A DNA stretch of 64,000 nucleotides from HRBIN35 sp036741875 (GCA_036741875.1 DAINRM010000003.1:11907-75906); one strand, 5' to 3'; numbered from the stretch's first letter, positions 16,827 through 24,609 are shown. Numbers and translations are program-made. Notes: generated from the letters alone by a model not told the origin.

Positions 16827-17257
16827 CTTATCTCGCTTTGGCTTTTTTTAATTTCCTCTAAAGCTTTTTTAGAAAAAATTAATTCTTTAGAAAAAATTAA
16901 TGGTTTTGTCAGTGTCCCCTTGCCTAAGATTTTGATTTTAAAGGTTTTCCAACTTTTAGGAATCTTAATTATTTTTCTTTCTTGAAGACTTTTAAAATCA
17001 ACAAATTCTTTTTCCTTAAAACCCTTATCTATTTTTTCTAAATTAACTTCAATAATTTTTCTCTCAATTCTTTTGTTACCAACTCCTCGAAGTTTGGGGA
17101 ATTTTAAAATAACATCTCTTAAAGCTGGTCTAATTTTAGCACCAGCTCGCGCTTTTTGTCCTTTTATTCCTCTTCCTGAATAATTTCCCCTTTTTCCGCC
17201 TCTACCGATTCTTTTGCTTTTCTTTAACTTAAAATTAATTTGATGTATTTGTACCAT
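16823..17257 (-). CDS. rplO: 50S ribosomal protein uL15
   Basis: 144 aa. The N-terminal rRNA-binding extension carries KSKRIGRGGKRGNYSGRGIKGQKARAG, the uL15 signature, followed by a globular domain ending FSKKALEEIKKSQSEIR. It binds 23S rRNA late in assembly. It overlaps the uS5 stop by 23 bp, so there is no room for the rpmD (uL30) gene that normally lies between rpsE and rplO, a known absence in CPR bacteria. The stop overlaps secY. Confidence 0.97.
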   Translation of the reverse strand: MVQIHQINFKLKKSKRIGRGGKRGNYSGRGIKGQKARAGAKIRPALRDVILKFPKLRGVGNKRIERKIIEVNLEKIDKGFKEKEFVDFKSLQERKIIKIPKSWKTFKIKILGKGTLTKPLIFSKELIFSKKALEEIKKSQSEIR

Positions 17258-17747
17258 TTTTTGTTTTAATTTTTAATAAGTCTTTTAATTTTATCTTATT
17301 TTCATAAGTTTTTGACAGTTTTTCTAAAGCTTTAATAGTAGCTAAAGCATTAACAAGGTTATTTTTAGTAACTCCTAAAATTTTTGAAGAAACATCTGTA
17401 TAGCCAGCTAGATAAAGAACAGATCTGACTACACTTCCAGCAATAAGTCCTTTACCGGGTTTAGCAGGTTTTATTAAAACTTTAGCACTTTTATATTTTG
17501 CTTCTACTTCAAAAGGAACAGTACCATTTACAATAGGAACTTTAACGAGACTCTTCATTGCTTCATTAACTGCTTTTCTTATAGCTTCGGAAGTATCATA
17601 ACCCTTACCAATACCTAAACCTACCTCGCCATTTCGATTTCCTACAACAACAACTGCTCTAATTCTTAAAGTTTTACCTCCTTCAGTTACTTTTGCTACC
17701 CTAGCTAAATCAATAACAATTTGTTCGTAACCAGATTTTTCAACCAT
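17235..17747 (-). CDS. rpsE: 30S ribosomal protein uS5
   Basis: 170 aa. The dsRBD-like N-terminal half reads EQIVIDLARVAKVTEGGKTLRIRAVVVVGNRNGEVGLGIGKG and the C-terminal half AKPGKGLIAGSVVRSVLYLAGYTDVSSKILG, both standard uS5. It helps decoding fidelity and mRNA unwinding at the ribosome entry. The protein starts 4 bp after rplR and overlaps uL15 by 23 bp. The N-terminal extension usual in many bacteria is short. Confidence 0.97.
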   Translation of the reverse strand: MVEKSGYEQIVIDLARVAKVTEGGKTLRIRAVVVVGNRNGEVGLGIGKGYDTSEAIRKAVNEAMKSLVKVPIVNGTVPFEVEAKYKSAKVLIKPAKPGKGLIAGSVVRSVLYLAGYTDVSSKILGVTKNNLVNALATIKALEKLSKTYENKIKLKDLLKIKTKNGTNTSN

Positions 17748-17751
17748 TAAT

Positions 17752-18108
17752 TTAAAATTCTATACCTTTTTCTCTTAATTTTTCGGCAAAAATTTTTATT
17801 CGACCTTTATAACTAAAACCACCTCTATCAAAAACAATTTTATTAATTTGTTTTTCTTTAAGCCTTTCAGCTAAAATCTCAGCTAATTTAGAAATTTTTT
17901 CTTTTCGAGAAACTTTTAAATCTCTAAATTCTAAGGTAGAAGCAGAAACAAGCGTTCTTCCTTGAGTATCATCAATAACTTGAGTATATAAATGATTATT
18001 TGATCTAAAAACGCTAAGTCTTGGTCTTTCCGGTGTTCCTGAAATTTTCTTTCTAATTCTTAAATGCCTTCTTATTCTTCTATCCTTTTTGCTTTCTTTT
18101 TTTTTCAT
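17752..18108 (-). CDS. rplR: 50S ribosomal protein uL18
   Basis: 118 aa, normal length. Basic N terminus KDRRIRRHLRIRKKISGTPERPRLSVFRSNNHLYTQVIDD and C-terminal DRGGFSYKGRIKIFAEKLREKGIEF match uL18, which anchors 5S rRNA to the large subunit. One base separates it from rplF upstream and 4 bp from rpsE downstream. The start is the first Met of the frame and fits the family. Confidence 0.97.
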   Translation of the reverse strand: MKKKESKKDRRIRRHLRIRKKISGTPERPRLSVFRSNNHLYTQVIDDTQGRTLVSASTLEFRDLKVSRKEKISKLAEILAERLKEKQINKIVFDRGGFSYKGRIKIFAEKLREKGIEF

Positions 18109-18109
18109 G

Positions 18110-18667
18110 TTACTTTCCTAATTTTTTAACTGGTTTAGTAGGAATAAATTCGCCCTCGTACATAAAACCCTTTAAGTGATATCTGTCTGCAGGTTTTAAA
18201 GCTTTTATTTTAGCAGCAAAATTGCCAACTTTCTCTTTTTCGATGCCCTTAATGTAAATTAAAAATCTTCCTTTTTCTCCTTTTACTTCTACTTCAAGAT
18301 CTCGAGGAATTTCAATTGTCACTGGATGAGAAAAACCTAGCTTGAAAAAAATTTCCCTTCCTTTAACTTCAGCAAAATAACCTAATCCTTGTAAAATAAG
18401 AGTCTTAACAAATCCTTGAGTAACTCCGATAATTTTATTTTGAAGCAATGCTCTCAATGTTCCCCAAAGAGCTCTTGTTTTTTTATCCAATTCATCAACT
18501 TTGGGAAGGATTTTAATTTCTCCATTTTCGAAAACTAAATTAAAAACATTTTTAGGATAAAGAAAATTTGTTTCTCCTTTAGGACCCCTTATTTTTAAAA
18601 TGCCATCAATTTCTTCAATTTTAACTTCTTGAGGAATTTTAATTGGTTTTTTACCTATTTTTGACAT
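18110..18667 (-). CDS. rplF: 50S ribosomal protein uL6
   Basis: 185 aa. Two uL6 repeats are visible: MSKIGKKPIKIPQEVKI at the start, KTLILQGLGYFAEVKGREIFFKLGFSHPV in the middle, and the C-terminal signature AAKIKALKPADRYHLKGFMYEGE (usual form RxPExYKGKGIRY). ADRYHLKG replaces PEPYKGKG, a departure in the 23S rRNA-contacting loop. uL6 lies at the base of the factor-binding stalk. Its start overlaps the rpsH stop by one base. Confidence 0.95.
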   Translation of the reverse strand: MSKIGKKPIKIPQEVKIEEIDGILKIRGPKGETNFLYPKNVFNLVFENGEIKILPKVDELDKKTRALWGTLRALLQNKIIGVTQGFVKTLILQGLGYFAEVKGREIFFKLGFSHPVTIEIPRDLEVEVKGEKGRFLIYIKGIEKEKVGNFAAKIKALKPADRYHLKGFMYEGEFIPTKPVKKLGK

Positions 18668-19065
18668 TAATAAATTTCACAAATAACTTCGCCGCCTAAT
18701 TTTCTTCTTTTAGCCTCAATATCGGTCATCACACCTCGAGAAGTAGAAATAATTCTAAAACCAAAACCACTTCTTACTGGTTTAAAATCTCTATAACCCA
18801 TATAAACTCTTCTTCCTGGTTTAGAAACTCTTACAAGATTTTCAATTAGAGGCTCACCGTTTTCGTCATACTTTAAAGTTAAAACTATAAATTTCTTGCC
18901 GTTTTCTTCTTTAACCTTAAAATCTTGGATAAGTTCTTTTTCTTTTAAAATTTTTGAAATAGCTAATTTCATCTTTGAATAAGGAACTTCAATCTTCTTT
19001 TTCTTCACGCGCAAAGCATTTCTAATTCTTGTTAAAAAGTCAGCTATCGGATCAGTCATTACCAT
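18667..19065 (-). CDS. rpsH: 30S ribosomal protein uS8
   Basis: 132 aa. It begins with TDPIADFLTRIRNALRVKKKKIEVPYSKMK and ends GVMTDIEAKRRKLGGEVICEIY, the uS8 termini (normally STSKGVMTDxxARxxxxGGEILCxV). It binds the central domain of 16S rRNA and in many bacteria represses the spc operon by binding its mRNA; no such target structure was identified here. It follows rpsZ by one base. Confidence 0.97.
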   Translation of the reverse strand: MVMTDPIADFLTRIRNALRVKKKKIEVPYSKMKLAISKILKEKELIQDFKVKEENGKKFIVLTLKYDENGEPLIENLVRVSKPGRRVYMGYRDFKPVRSGFGFRIISTSRGVMTDIEAKRRKLGGEVICEIY

Positions 19066-19066
19066 T

Positions 19067-19252
19067 TTACCAACTTGCTTTTTTAAGCCCGGGAATTTCT
19101 CCCCGATGAGCCATTTCTCTTAAACAAATTCGACACAAATTAAAATCTCTAAAATAACCTCTTGTTCTTCCACAGCGAAAGCAAAAATTTCTTTTTCTTG
19201 TTTTAAATTTTGGTTCTTTTTTCCAACGCTCTATTTGTGCTTTGCTTGGCAT
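19067..19252 (-). CDS. rpsZ: 30S ribosomal protein uS14, zinc-binding type Z
   Basis: 61 aa, the short zinc-containing form. The ribbon FCFRCGRTRGYFRDFNLCRICLRE provides C-x-x-C and C-x-x-C, then the tail MAHRGEIPGLKKASW, the family ending. It packs in the 30S head. The ATG overlaps the rplE stop by one base (shared position 19252). Confidence 0.97.
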   Translation of the reverse strand: MPSKAQIERWKKEPKFKTRKRNFCFRCGRTRGYFRDFNLCRICLREMAHRGEIPGLKKASW

Positions 19253-19803
19253 TATTTTTTAATAGGAAAACCTAAGACCTCCCAAAGTTTTAGGTTTTCT
19301 TCTTTTGTTTTGCCCGAAGCGACTAAATTTACTTCAAAACCAAAGCTATATTTAATTTTATCAGAAATTGTCTCCGGAAAGACATTTGCCTCTTTAAGAC
19401 CTAAATTAATGTTTCCCTTAACATCAAAATTTTTAGATGTTAAACCTTTAAAATCTTTAGCTCGAGGAAGAGCATAAGTCAAAAGCCTCTCTATAAAATC
19501 TAAAAGTCTCTTTTTTCTAAGAGTGACTAAAAGAGCTACAGGCATTCCTTTTCTTAACTTAAAACCAGCTACAGATTTTTTAGCTAAAACAACTTTAGGT
19601 TTTTGACCGGTTATCATAGAAAGAATAAAACTGGCATCTTCAATAATTCTTTCTTTATTTTCCGGAGAATTAGCAACCATTTTACCTATGCCAATTTGAA
19701 CTATTCCTTTAACAGGTCTAGGCACCCTTAAATCATTTTCTATCTTAAGCTCTTCTTTAAGTTTGGGAATTATTTCTTTATAAAAACTTTCTTTTAAAGC
19801 CAT
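19252..19803 (-). CDS. rplE: 50S ribosomal protein uL5
   Basis: 183 aa. RPVKGIVQIGIG...KMVANSPENKERIIEDASFILSMITGQKPKVVLAKKSVAGFKLRKGMPVALLVTLR is the uL5 core (normally NP...K.v.N.GvGea...ItGQkPv.t.AkkSIA.FklReg.piG..VTLR). uL5 contacts 5S rRNA and P-site tRNA. The usual IGxxVTLR has A in place of G. The C-terminal part DKIKYSFGFEVNLVASGKTKEE is close to the usual ending. 2 bp gap to rplX. Confidence 0.96.
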   Translation of the reverse strand: MALKESFYKEIIPKLKEELKIENDLRVPRPVKGIVQIGIGKMVANSPENKERIIEDASFILSMITGQKPKVVLAKKSVAGFKLRKGMPVALLVTLRKKRLLDFIERLLTYALPRAKDFKGLTSKNFDVKGNINLGLKEANVFPETISDKIKYSFGFEVNLVASGKTKEENLKLWEVLGFPIKK

Positions 19804-19805
19804 TT

Positions 19806-20114
19806 TTAAATTGATTTATTACATTTTTTACAATATCTGACCTTCTTTTCTCTTTCAAACTTAAAACCTACTTTAGTAGGCTTTGAACATGATGGACAAA
19901 TTAGTCTCACATTAGCCCAGGAAAGAGGAGCAGGTATTTCAACAATTTTTCCTTTTTCCCCAACTCTTTTAGGTTTAAGATGCTTTTTGACTAAATTAAC
20001 TCCTTCAACAATAATTCTTGCCTCTTTAGGAATAACTTTAATCACTTTCCCTTTCTTTCCTTTATCTTTACCTTTCACAATTAAAACTGTATCTCCTTTT
20101 TTTATTTTTTGCAT
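19806..20114 (-). CDS. rplX: 50S ribosomal protein uL24
   Basis: 102 aa from the ATG at 20114. An alternative ATG three codons earlier overlaps rplN, but MQKIKKGDTVLIVKGKDKGKKGKVIKVIPKEARIIVEGVN from 20114 is the canonical uL24 start with its KOW motif and leaves a one-base gap. The C terminus contains C-x-x-C pairs (LICPSCSKPTKVGF and RYCKKCNKSI), a zinc-ribbon form of uL24. It starts assembly of the 50S subunit. Confidence 0.95.
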   Translation of the reverse strand: MQKIKKGDTVLIVKGKDKGKKGKVIKVIPKEARIIVEGVNLVKKHLKPKRVGEKGKIVEIPAPLSWANVRLICPSCSKPTKVGFKFEREKKVRYCKKCNKSI

Positions 20115-20115
20115 T

Positions 20116-20484
20116 TTAAACAAGTTCGACAGCTAAATTAGCGATCTTGTCATAACCTAATTCCTTAATTTCTCTTGGTATAGGACCAAAAATTCTTGTT
20201 CCATAAATATCTTTATCTCCTTTCAAAATCACACAAGCATTTTCCTCAAATCTTATATAAGTACCATCTTTTCTTTTAAAAGGTTTTTTCTGTCTAACTA
20301 CCAAACATCTTACTACCATTCCTTTTTGAATTTCTCTTCTTGGCTCAGCTTCTTTGACAGAACAAGTAATAATATCACCAATTTCTGCATAACGAGCATT
20401 TCCTTTACCAACAATACCAATACATTGAAGCTTGATAGCTCCAGAATTATCTGCACATTTTAAAATTGTTCTTCTTTGGATCAT
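20116..20484 (-). CDS. rplN: 50S ribosomal protein uL14
   Basis: 122 aa, exact family length. MIQRRTILKCADNSGAIKLQCIGI is the standard start (MIQxxTxLxVADNSGAxxxxCI), and RKDGTYIRFEENACVILKGDKDIYGTRIFGPIPREIKELGYDKIANLAVELV the standard ending (GTRIFGPVARELR...KIxSLAPEVL). It forms an intersubunit bridge. It overlaps rpsQ by 4 bp. Confidence 0.97.
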   Translation of the reverse strand: MIQRRTILKCADNSGAIKLQCIGIVGKGNARYAEIGDIITCSVKEAEPRREIQKGMVVRCLVVRQKKPFKRKDGTYIRFEENACVILKGDKDIYGTRIFGPIPREIKELGYDKIANLAVELV

Positions 20485-20726
20485 TTTTCTTCTTTTTTAA
20501 TAATTTTTACTAAGCGCCACCTTTTAAGTTTAGAAATTGGTCTTGTTTCTTCAATTAAAACTACATCACCTTTACGAGATTCTTCTTTTTCGTCATGTAC
20601 GTAATACTTGGTTCGATGACGATAATATTTTTTATAAAGAGGATGCTTTATTAAAGTCTCGCTGATAATCACTCTTGTTTTTTGCATCTTGTCTGAAATA
20701 ACTTTACCAACAACTTTTTTTCTCAT
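20481..20726 (-). CDS. rpsQ: 30S ribosomal protein uS17
   Basis: 81 aa. KVVGKVISDKMQKTRVIISETLIKHPLYKKYYRHRTKYYVHDEKEESRKGDVVLIEETRPISKLKRWRLVKII contains the OB-fold core with DKMxKT, HPxYxK and GDxVxIxETRPxSKxKRWxL. It is a primary 16S rRNA binder. Four-base overlaps flank it on both sides (rpmC and rplN), consistent with coupled translation. Confidence 0.97.
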   Translation of the reverse strand: MRKKVVGKVISDKMQKTRVIISETLIKHPLYKKYYRHRTKYYVHDEKEESRKGDVVLIEETRPISKLKRWRLVKIIKKEEK

Positions 20727-20926
20727 TTTTGTCTTAGTTTTTCATTAATGACCGTAAGAACTCTAGCTAAATCTTTTCTTGCAAATTTTAAAAGATGTGG
20801 TTTATCTAATTTTTTCAAAACTTTCATCATTTTCAATTCTTGAATTTTCCTTCTTAACTCTTTTTCCAACTTTCTAAGTTCTTCGATTGTTTTTTCTCTA
20901 AGTTCTTTAGCTTTCATTTTATTCAC
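20723..20926 (-). CDS. rpmC: 50S ribosomal protein uL29
   Basis: 67 aa two-helix protein. KAKELREKTIEELRKLEKELRRKIQELKMM at the start and KFARKDLARVLTVINEKLRQK at the end match uL29 (LR..t.eEL...l.el...L..LR, then R.iRk.IARi.Tvl.e). It lies at the polypeptide exit near the SRP and trigger factor sites. A second Met three residues in (MNKMKAKEL) is an equally possible start. Confidence 0.95.
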   Translation of the reverse strand: MNKMKAKELREKTIEELRKLEKELRRKIQELKMMKVLKKLDKPHLLKFARKDLARVLTVINEKLRQK

Positions 20927-21329
20927 TTACAATTTTTGTCCTTACCGAAAGTTTATGTTGGACCCTTTTAAGTAAGTTTTTAAGATCATCTTTAGGAAGA
21001 CCAGCTACTTCAAACATTACTGTTCCTGGCTTAACAATAGCTACATAAGTTTCAACATCTCCTTTTCCGCCACCCATCCTTACTTCAGGAGGTTTTTTAG
21101 TTTTTGGTTTATGAGGAAAAATTCTTAACCAATATCTTCCTTTTTTACCTAAACCCCTTTTAAGTTCGTTTATAGCTGCTTCAATTTCTTTAGCATCAAC
21201 CATCTTTGTTTCCAAAGCTTTAAGACCCATTTCGCCAAAACTTAAAAGATGTCCTTTAGTAATAATTCTTCTCTTAAGAGATCTTCCTTTAAAAGCTTTT
21301 CGATACTTTAACTTTCTAGGCTGAAACAT
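20919..21329 (-). CDS. rplP: 50S ribosomal protein uL16
   Basis: 136 aa. MFQPRKLKYRKAFKGRSLKRRIITKGHLLSFGEMGLKALE, WLRIFPHKPKTKKPPEVRMGGGKGDVETYVAIVKPGTVMFEVAGL identify uL16 (MLxPkrtKyRK..., RIFPdkPvTkKPaEtRMGkGKGxpeyWVAvVkPGrilfE). It contacts A-site tRNA. The usual PEYWVA is VETYVA here. It overlaps rpsC by 14 bp and rpmC by 8 bp. Confidence 0.97.
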   Translation of the reverse strand: MFQPRKLKYRKAFKGRSLKRRIITKGHLLSFGEMGLKALETKMVDAKEIEAAINELKRGLGKKGRYWLRIFPHKPKTKKPPEVRMGGGKGDVETYVAIVKPGTVMFEVAGLPKDDLKNLLKRVQHKLSVRTKIVSE

Positions 21330-21999
21330 TTTCTAAATAACCCTTTTTATCGCCCCTATAAAGCCAAACTTTAACACCATTAGTTCCATATTTTGTCATT
21401 ATAACTTTAAAACCATAATCAATATCAGCTGTTAGTTTAGAAAGAGGAAGTTTGCCATAAGTAAGAGTTTCTTCTCTAGAAATATCAGCACCATCTATTC
21501 TACCTGAAACTTTTATTTTTATTCCTTGAATTTCTTTAATTTCCTTAACTTGGTTGAGAATATTTTTCATAGCTGTTCTTGTTTTAACACCTTTTTCAAT
21601 TTGAATAGCTATTTGTTCAGCAAGATACTGAGCATAAAGATAAGGTTTTTTAACTTCAACAACATTAATATCAAGAGAAGGATAGGAAAGTTTTGTTTTT
21701 TGAAAGAAGGGTTTAAGTACTTTTTCTAATCTTTTATAAAGATTTTTTAAATTTTGTCCATCTTTACCAACAATAATACCTGGTTTAGCAGCATAAATTT
21801 CAACTTTACATTGATCTAAACTTTTTCTTTCAATTATGACATCAATAATTCCATGGCGAGGAAACATATTTTCTATTTCTTTTCTAATAAGATAGTCTGC
21901 TTGCAAAAAAATAGGATAATACTTACTAAAGAACCATCTCGATCTCCAATTTCTATTAATTCCTATTCTTAAAGCATATGGTGGTACTTTATGACCCAT
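21316..21999 (-). CDS. rpsC: 30S ribosomal protein uS3
   Basis: 227 aa. MGHKVPPYALRIGINRNWRSRWF (GxKvxPxgxRlGi...W.S.WfA), the KH domain with KPGIIVGKDGQNLKNLYKRL, and the C-terminal domain with IKVSGRIDGADISREETLTYGKLPLSKLTADIDYGF are standard. uS3 lines the mRNA entry tunnel. GIIVGKDGQ retains the GxxG loop. It overlaps rplV by 11 bp. The long charged C-terminal tail of many uS3 proteins is absent. Confidence 0.97.
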   Translation of the reverse strand: MGHKVPPYALRIGINRNWRSRWFFSKYYPIFLQADYLIRKEIENMFPRHGIIDVIIERKSLDQCKVEIYAAKPGIIVGKDGQNLKNLYKRLEKVLKPFFQKTKLSYPSLDINVVEVKKPYLYAQYLAEQIAIQIEKGVKTRTAMKNILNQVKEIKEIQGIKIKVSGRIDGADISREETLTYGKLPLSKLTADIDYGFKVIMTKYGTNGVKVWLYRGDKKGYLENVSA

Positions 22000-22330
22000 C
22001 TTTGGAAGCTAAGATAATTTCTATATGCGACGTTCGTTTTCTAATTAGACCAACTCTTCCTAAGGCTTTAAAACGATATCTTTTATAAACAGGCCCTTTA
22101 TTTACAGTAATATTTTTTATATAAAGCTTTTCTTTTGTTAAACCCTGATTCAAAGCATTAGTTATAGCTGATTTTAAAAGTTTTAAAATTGCCTTAGCTG
22201 CTTTTTTATTTCGAAAAAGAAGTTCTTTTTCAGCTCTTTCCACATCAAGACCTTTAACAATTTTAGCTACAAGCCTTACCTTTCTTGGCGACATTCTAAA
22301 ATATTTTAAAACAGCTTTTACTTCTTTCAT
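21989..22330 (-). CDS. rplV: 50S ribosomal protein uL22
   Basis: 113 aa. RMSPRKVRLVAKIVKGLDVERAEKELLF is the opening signature (R.SprKvRLVadlIRGk.v.eA...L), the middle has KAAKAILKLLKSAITNALN, and the C-terminal hairpin KRYRFKALGRVGLIRKRTSHIEIIL reaches the exit tunnel constriction, where macrolides act. RTSHIEI matches the family R.SHitv. It overlaps rpsS by 4 bp and rpsC by 11 bp. Confidence 0.97.
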   Translation of the reverse strand: MKEVKAVLKYFRMSPRKVRLVAKIVKGLDVERAEKELLFRNKKAAKAILKLLKSAITNALNQGLTKEKLYIKNITVNKGPVYKRYRFKALGRVGLIRKRTSHIEIILASKDGS

Positions 22331-22650
22331 TTTTGAAGAGTTCCTTGAGCGCTTAATTTCTTTTCTAATTCCCTGGCTGCTTTACCTCCATGTCTTATAA
22401 ACTTCCTTGTTGGTGCAAATTCTCCTAATCGATGACCTACCATATCATCAATAACTTTAACCTTTACAAATTGCTTACCGTTATGAACTTCAAAAACTAA
22501 ACCAATCATCTCTGGGGTAATTGTGGAAGCACGAGAATAAGTTCGAATAGGATGCTTATCCCAATCTTCTCTTGGCAAAGCTTTAACCTTCATAACTTTC
22601 TTTAAAAGTTTTTTATCTACAAAGGGACCTTTTTTTAAACTTCTACCCAT
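22327..22650 (-). CDS. rpsS: 30S ribosomal protein uS19
   Basis: 107 aa. MGRSLKKGPFVDKKLLKKV (MsRSlKKGPFvd..Ll.Kv), TYSRASTITPEMIGLVFEVHNGKQFVKVKVIDDMVGHRLGEFAPTRKF (the very conserved uS19 block) are present, with a longer C-terminal tail. It forms the 30S head A-site finger bridge. It begins 2 bp after the rplB stop and overlaps rplV by 4 bp. Confidence 0.98.
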   Translation of the reverse strand: MGRSLKKGPFVDKKLLKKVMKVKALPREDWDKHPIRTYSRASTITPEMIGLVFEVHNGKQFVKVKVIDDMVGHRLGEFAPTRKFIRHGGKAARELEKKLSAQGTLQK

Positions 22651-22652
22651 TT

Positions 22653-23498
22653 TTATTTTTTCTTGGATCTTCTTTGAATAATAAATTTATTTGAAGGTTT
22701 TCTAGGATTTCTAGTTTTTCGACCACCAGTGACATTTCCCCATTTATCCTTTGGCTTTCTTGTTCCTCTTGTTGTTTTTCCTTCTCCACCACCATAAGGA
22801 TGATCTCTAGCATTCATAGCTGAACCTCTAACATTTGGCCTGATTCCTTTCCATCTGTTTCTACCAGCTTTACCTATTCTTACATTTCTATGATCTGAAT
22901 TGGAGACTCTACCAACAGTAGCATAACACTCTTTATGTATTTTTCTTATTTCTCCAGAAGGCATTTTTATAATAGCATAATCTCCTTCTATACCCATCAT
23001 CACAGCAAAACTGCCAGCCGAACGAACAAGTTTTCCCCCAGAACCAGGAAAAATTTCTATTTCGTAAATTTCTGTTCCGGGATTAATATTTTTTAATGGA
23101 AGTCTATTTCCTAATTTTATTTCTACATTTTCACCGCATAAAATTGTATCTCCAACTCTTATTCCTTCAGGAGCTAGATGATATCTTCTTTCACCATCAA
23201 AATAACATACTCTCATAATAAAAGCGGTTCTATTAGGATCATATTCAATAGTTTCTACTTTCGCGGCAACGTTTTTTTTATCTAATCTTGAAAAGTCAAC
23301 AAGTCTATAAAGTCTTCGATGATAAGGATTAGCTCTGAATCTTACCGTAATTCTTCCTTGATTATTTCTGGCTGTTCTTTTTTTTAAAGAAACTAAAAGA
23401 GGTTTATAAGGCTCATTTTCTGTCAAAACAGATTTGTAATCAATAACTGTCTTAACAATTTTACTTTTACTTCTTGATTTAACTGTTTTCACTGGCAT
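22653..23498 (-). CDS. rplB: 50S ribosomal protein uL2
   Basis: 281 aa. ARNNQGRITVRFR (usual GRNN.GriT.RhrGGGHK..YR), LPLKNINPGTEIYEIEIFPGSGGKLVRSAGSFA and the C-terminal RGSAMNARDHPYGGGEGK identify uL2, which sits next to the peptidyl-transferase centre. Notable changes: the GGGHK stretch after GRITVRF is replaced by RANPYHRRLYR, and the HPHGGGEG loop reads HPYGGGEG. It is the first gene after an internal extended -10 promoter; the 51 bp upstream of its start is the longest break within the ribosomal cluster. Confidence 0.96.
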   Translation of the reverse strand: MPVKTVKSRSKSKIVKTVIDYKSVLTENEPYKPLLVSLKKRTARNNQGRITVRFRANPYHRRLYRLVDFSRLDKKNVAAKVETIEYDPNRTAFIMRVCYFDGERRYHLAPEGIRVGDTILCGENVEIKLGNRLPLKNINPGTEIYEIEIFPGSGGKLVRSAGSFAVMMGIEGDYAIIKMPSGEIRKIHKECYATVGRVSNSDHRNVRIGKAGRNRWKGIRPNVRGSAMNARDHPYGGGEGKTTRGTRKPKDKWGNVTGGRKTRNPRKPSNKFIIQRRSKKK

Positions 23499-23531
23499 TT
23501 TTAAAACAAAAATAAAAAAGCGCTTTTTTAA

Positions 23532-23540
23532 TTATAACAT
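23532..23540 (-). promoter_or_regulatory. extended -10 promoter upstream of rplB
   Basis: Minus-strand TGTTATAAT, a perfect extended -10, lies between rplW and rplB; 34 bases of leader follow the -10 before the rplB ATG. No convincing -35 is seen at 16-18 bp. The leader contains a palindrome (AAAAAAGCGCTTTTTT, 23515-23530) and a 15-mer shared with the tuf leader (see findings). It would allow the distal cluster to be transcribed apart from the tuf-rplW part. Confidence 0.5.
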
Positions 23541-23549
23541 AAACACACT

Positions 23550-23951
23550 TTATTCGAAAAGAGGTATTCTTTCTCCTTTTTCTAAAAAGACAATAGCTTT
23601 CTTAAATTTTGGTCTTAATGTTTTTATTCTTACGATGGTTCCTCTAACTCTTTTTTGATAATTAATAGTTCTTATTTTTTTTACTTTAACGCCGAAAAGT
23701 TTTTTAATAATGTTTTTTATTTGATTTTTATTTAGTTTAGGATCAACAAGAAAAGTATAGGCATTATTCTCTCTTATAAGCTTCATAGACTTTTCAGAAA
23801 AAAGGGGTACAAAAAGATAATTTTCAGAAAGAGAGTCTTTCAAAGATAATTCTATCTTTTCTTCGCTAAGTTTTTCTTCCCTTTCTTTTTCTTCTTCTTT
23901 CTTTTTCTTTCCCCAAATTTTTCCTCCCCAAATTTTATCCCAAAGAGACAT
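23550..23951 (-). CDS. rplW: 50S ribosomal protein uL23 with charged N-terminal extension
   Basis: 133 aa, about 35 longer than usual. The family core begins near residue 43: PLFSEKSMKLIRENNAYTFLVDPKLNKNQIKNIIKKLFGVKVKKIRTINYQ (usual P.iTEKs......n.y.F.V...AnK.eIk.aVe.lf.VkV..Vnt). The added N terminus is a tryptophan- and lysine-rich stretch (LWDKIWGGKIWGKKKKEEEK) followed by acidic and basic runs, probably disordered. uL23 docks trigger factor and SRP at the exit tunnel, so an extension here could touch nascent-chain factors; that is inference. It overlaps nothing and is followed by the rplB promoter. Confidence 0.93.
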   Translation of the reverse strand: MSLWDKIWGGKIWGKKKKEEEKEREEKLSEEKIELSLKDSLSENYLFVPLFSEKSMKLIRENNAYTFLVDPKLNKNQIKNIIKKLFGVKVKKIRTINYQKRVRGTIVRIKTLRPKFKKAIVFLEKGERIPLFE

Positions 23952-23953
23952 TT

Positions 23954-24601
23954 TTAAATCTTAAAAGTTTCTTTAATTTTTTCTATCGCCCCTTTTTCCA
24001 AAAAAACATATTTATGATTTAAAAGATAAAGAATATTTAAATTGCGTGCTTCGATAGCAAAAGCATAAGGAAGATTTCTTGTTCCTTTAATAACTTCCTT
24101 TTTATTATTTTCTAAAACAAGTAAAACTGTTTCTCTTTTCTTTTTTGTTTTTCTCTCTTTTAAAAATTTTTCAAGAAGTTTTGCCATTTCTTTTGTTTTT
24201 CCATTTACAAAATCAAAATTTTCAAATATTTTTAAATAATTATTTCTTAATTTTTCTGCTAAAACCATAAGAATAGCTTTTCTTTTCATTTTTTTGTTTA
24301 TTTTTAAAGTTCTCTTTTTTTCTTTTCTCGGACCAAAGGTTACACCACCACCTTTCCAAAGAGGTGATCTTATTGATCCATGTCTAGCTCTTCCTGTATG
24401 TTTTTGAGGCCATGGTTTTCTGCCGCCTCCTCTTACCTCAGCTCTTGTTTTAGTGTGAGCATAAGGAAAGTAAGAATTCATCATCTGCCATCTGACTACT
24501 TGATGCACTAAATTTTCATTAAATTCTAAATTAGCAATCTTTTCAGGAAATTCAATTTCTTCAACTATCTTGCCTTCTTTGTCATACACAGGTAACTTCA
24601 T
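23954..24601 (-). CDS. rplD: 50S ribosomal protein uL4
   Basis: 215 aa. The loop YFPYAHTKTRAEVRGGGRKPWPQKHTGRARHGSIRSPLWKGGGVTFGPR is the uL4 signature (...qg.a.tKtR.eV.GggrKPwrQKGTGrAR.Gs.rsP.wrGGGv.fGP). It lines the exit tunnel and contacts 23S domain I. QKHTGRAR has His in place of the usual Gly. Two bp separate it from rplW and 8 bp from rplC. Confidence 0.97.
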   Translation of the reverse strand: MKLPVYDKEGKIVEEIEFPEKIANLEFNENLVHQVVRWQMMNSYFPYAHTKTRAEVRGGGRKPWPQKHTGRARHGSIRSPLWKGGGVTFGPRKEKKRTLKINKKMKRKAILMVLAEKLRNNYLKIFENFDFVNGKTKEMAKLLEKFLKERKTKKKRETVLLVLENNKKEVIKGTRNLPYAFAIEARNLNILYLLNHKYVFLEKGAIEKIKETFKI

Positions 24602-24609
24602 TTTAATTT

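Noticed and set aside
23515..23530. AAAAAAGCGCTTTTTT palindrome as a terminator after rplW
   Set aside because: It lies downstream of an extended -10 within the rplB leader, and the A-T stem is weak. A leader element is at least as likely.
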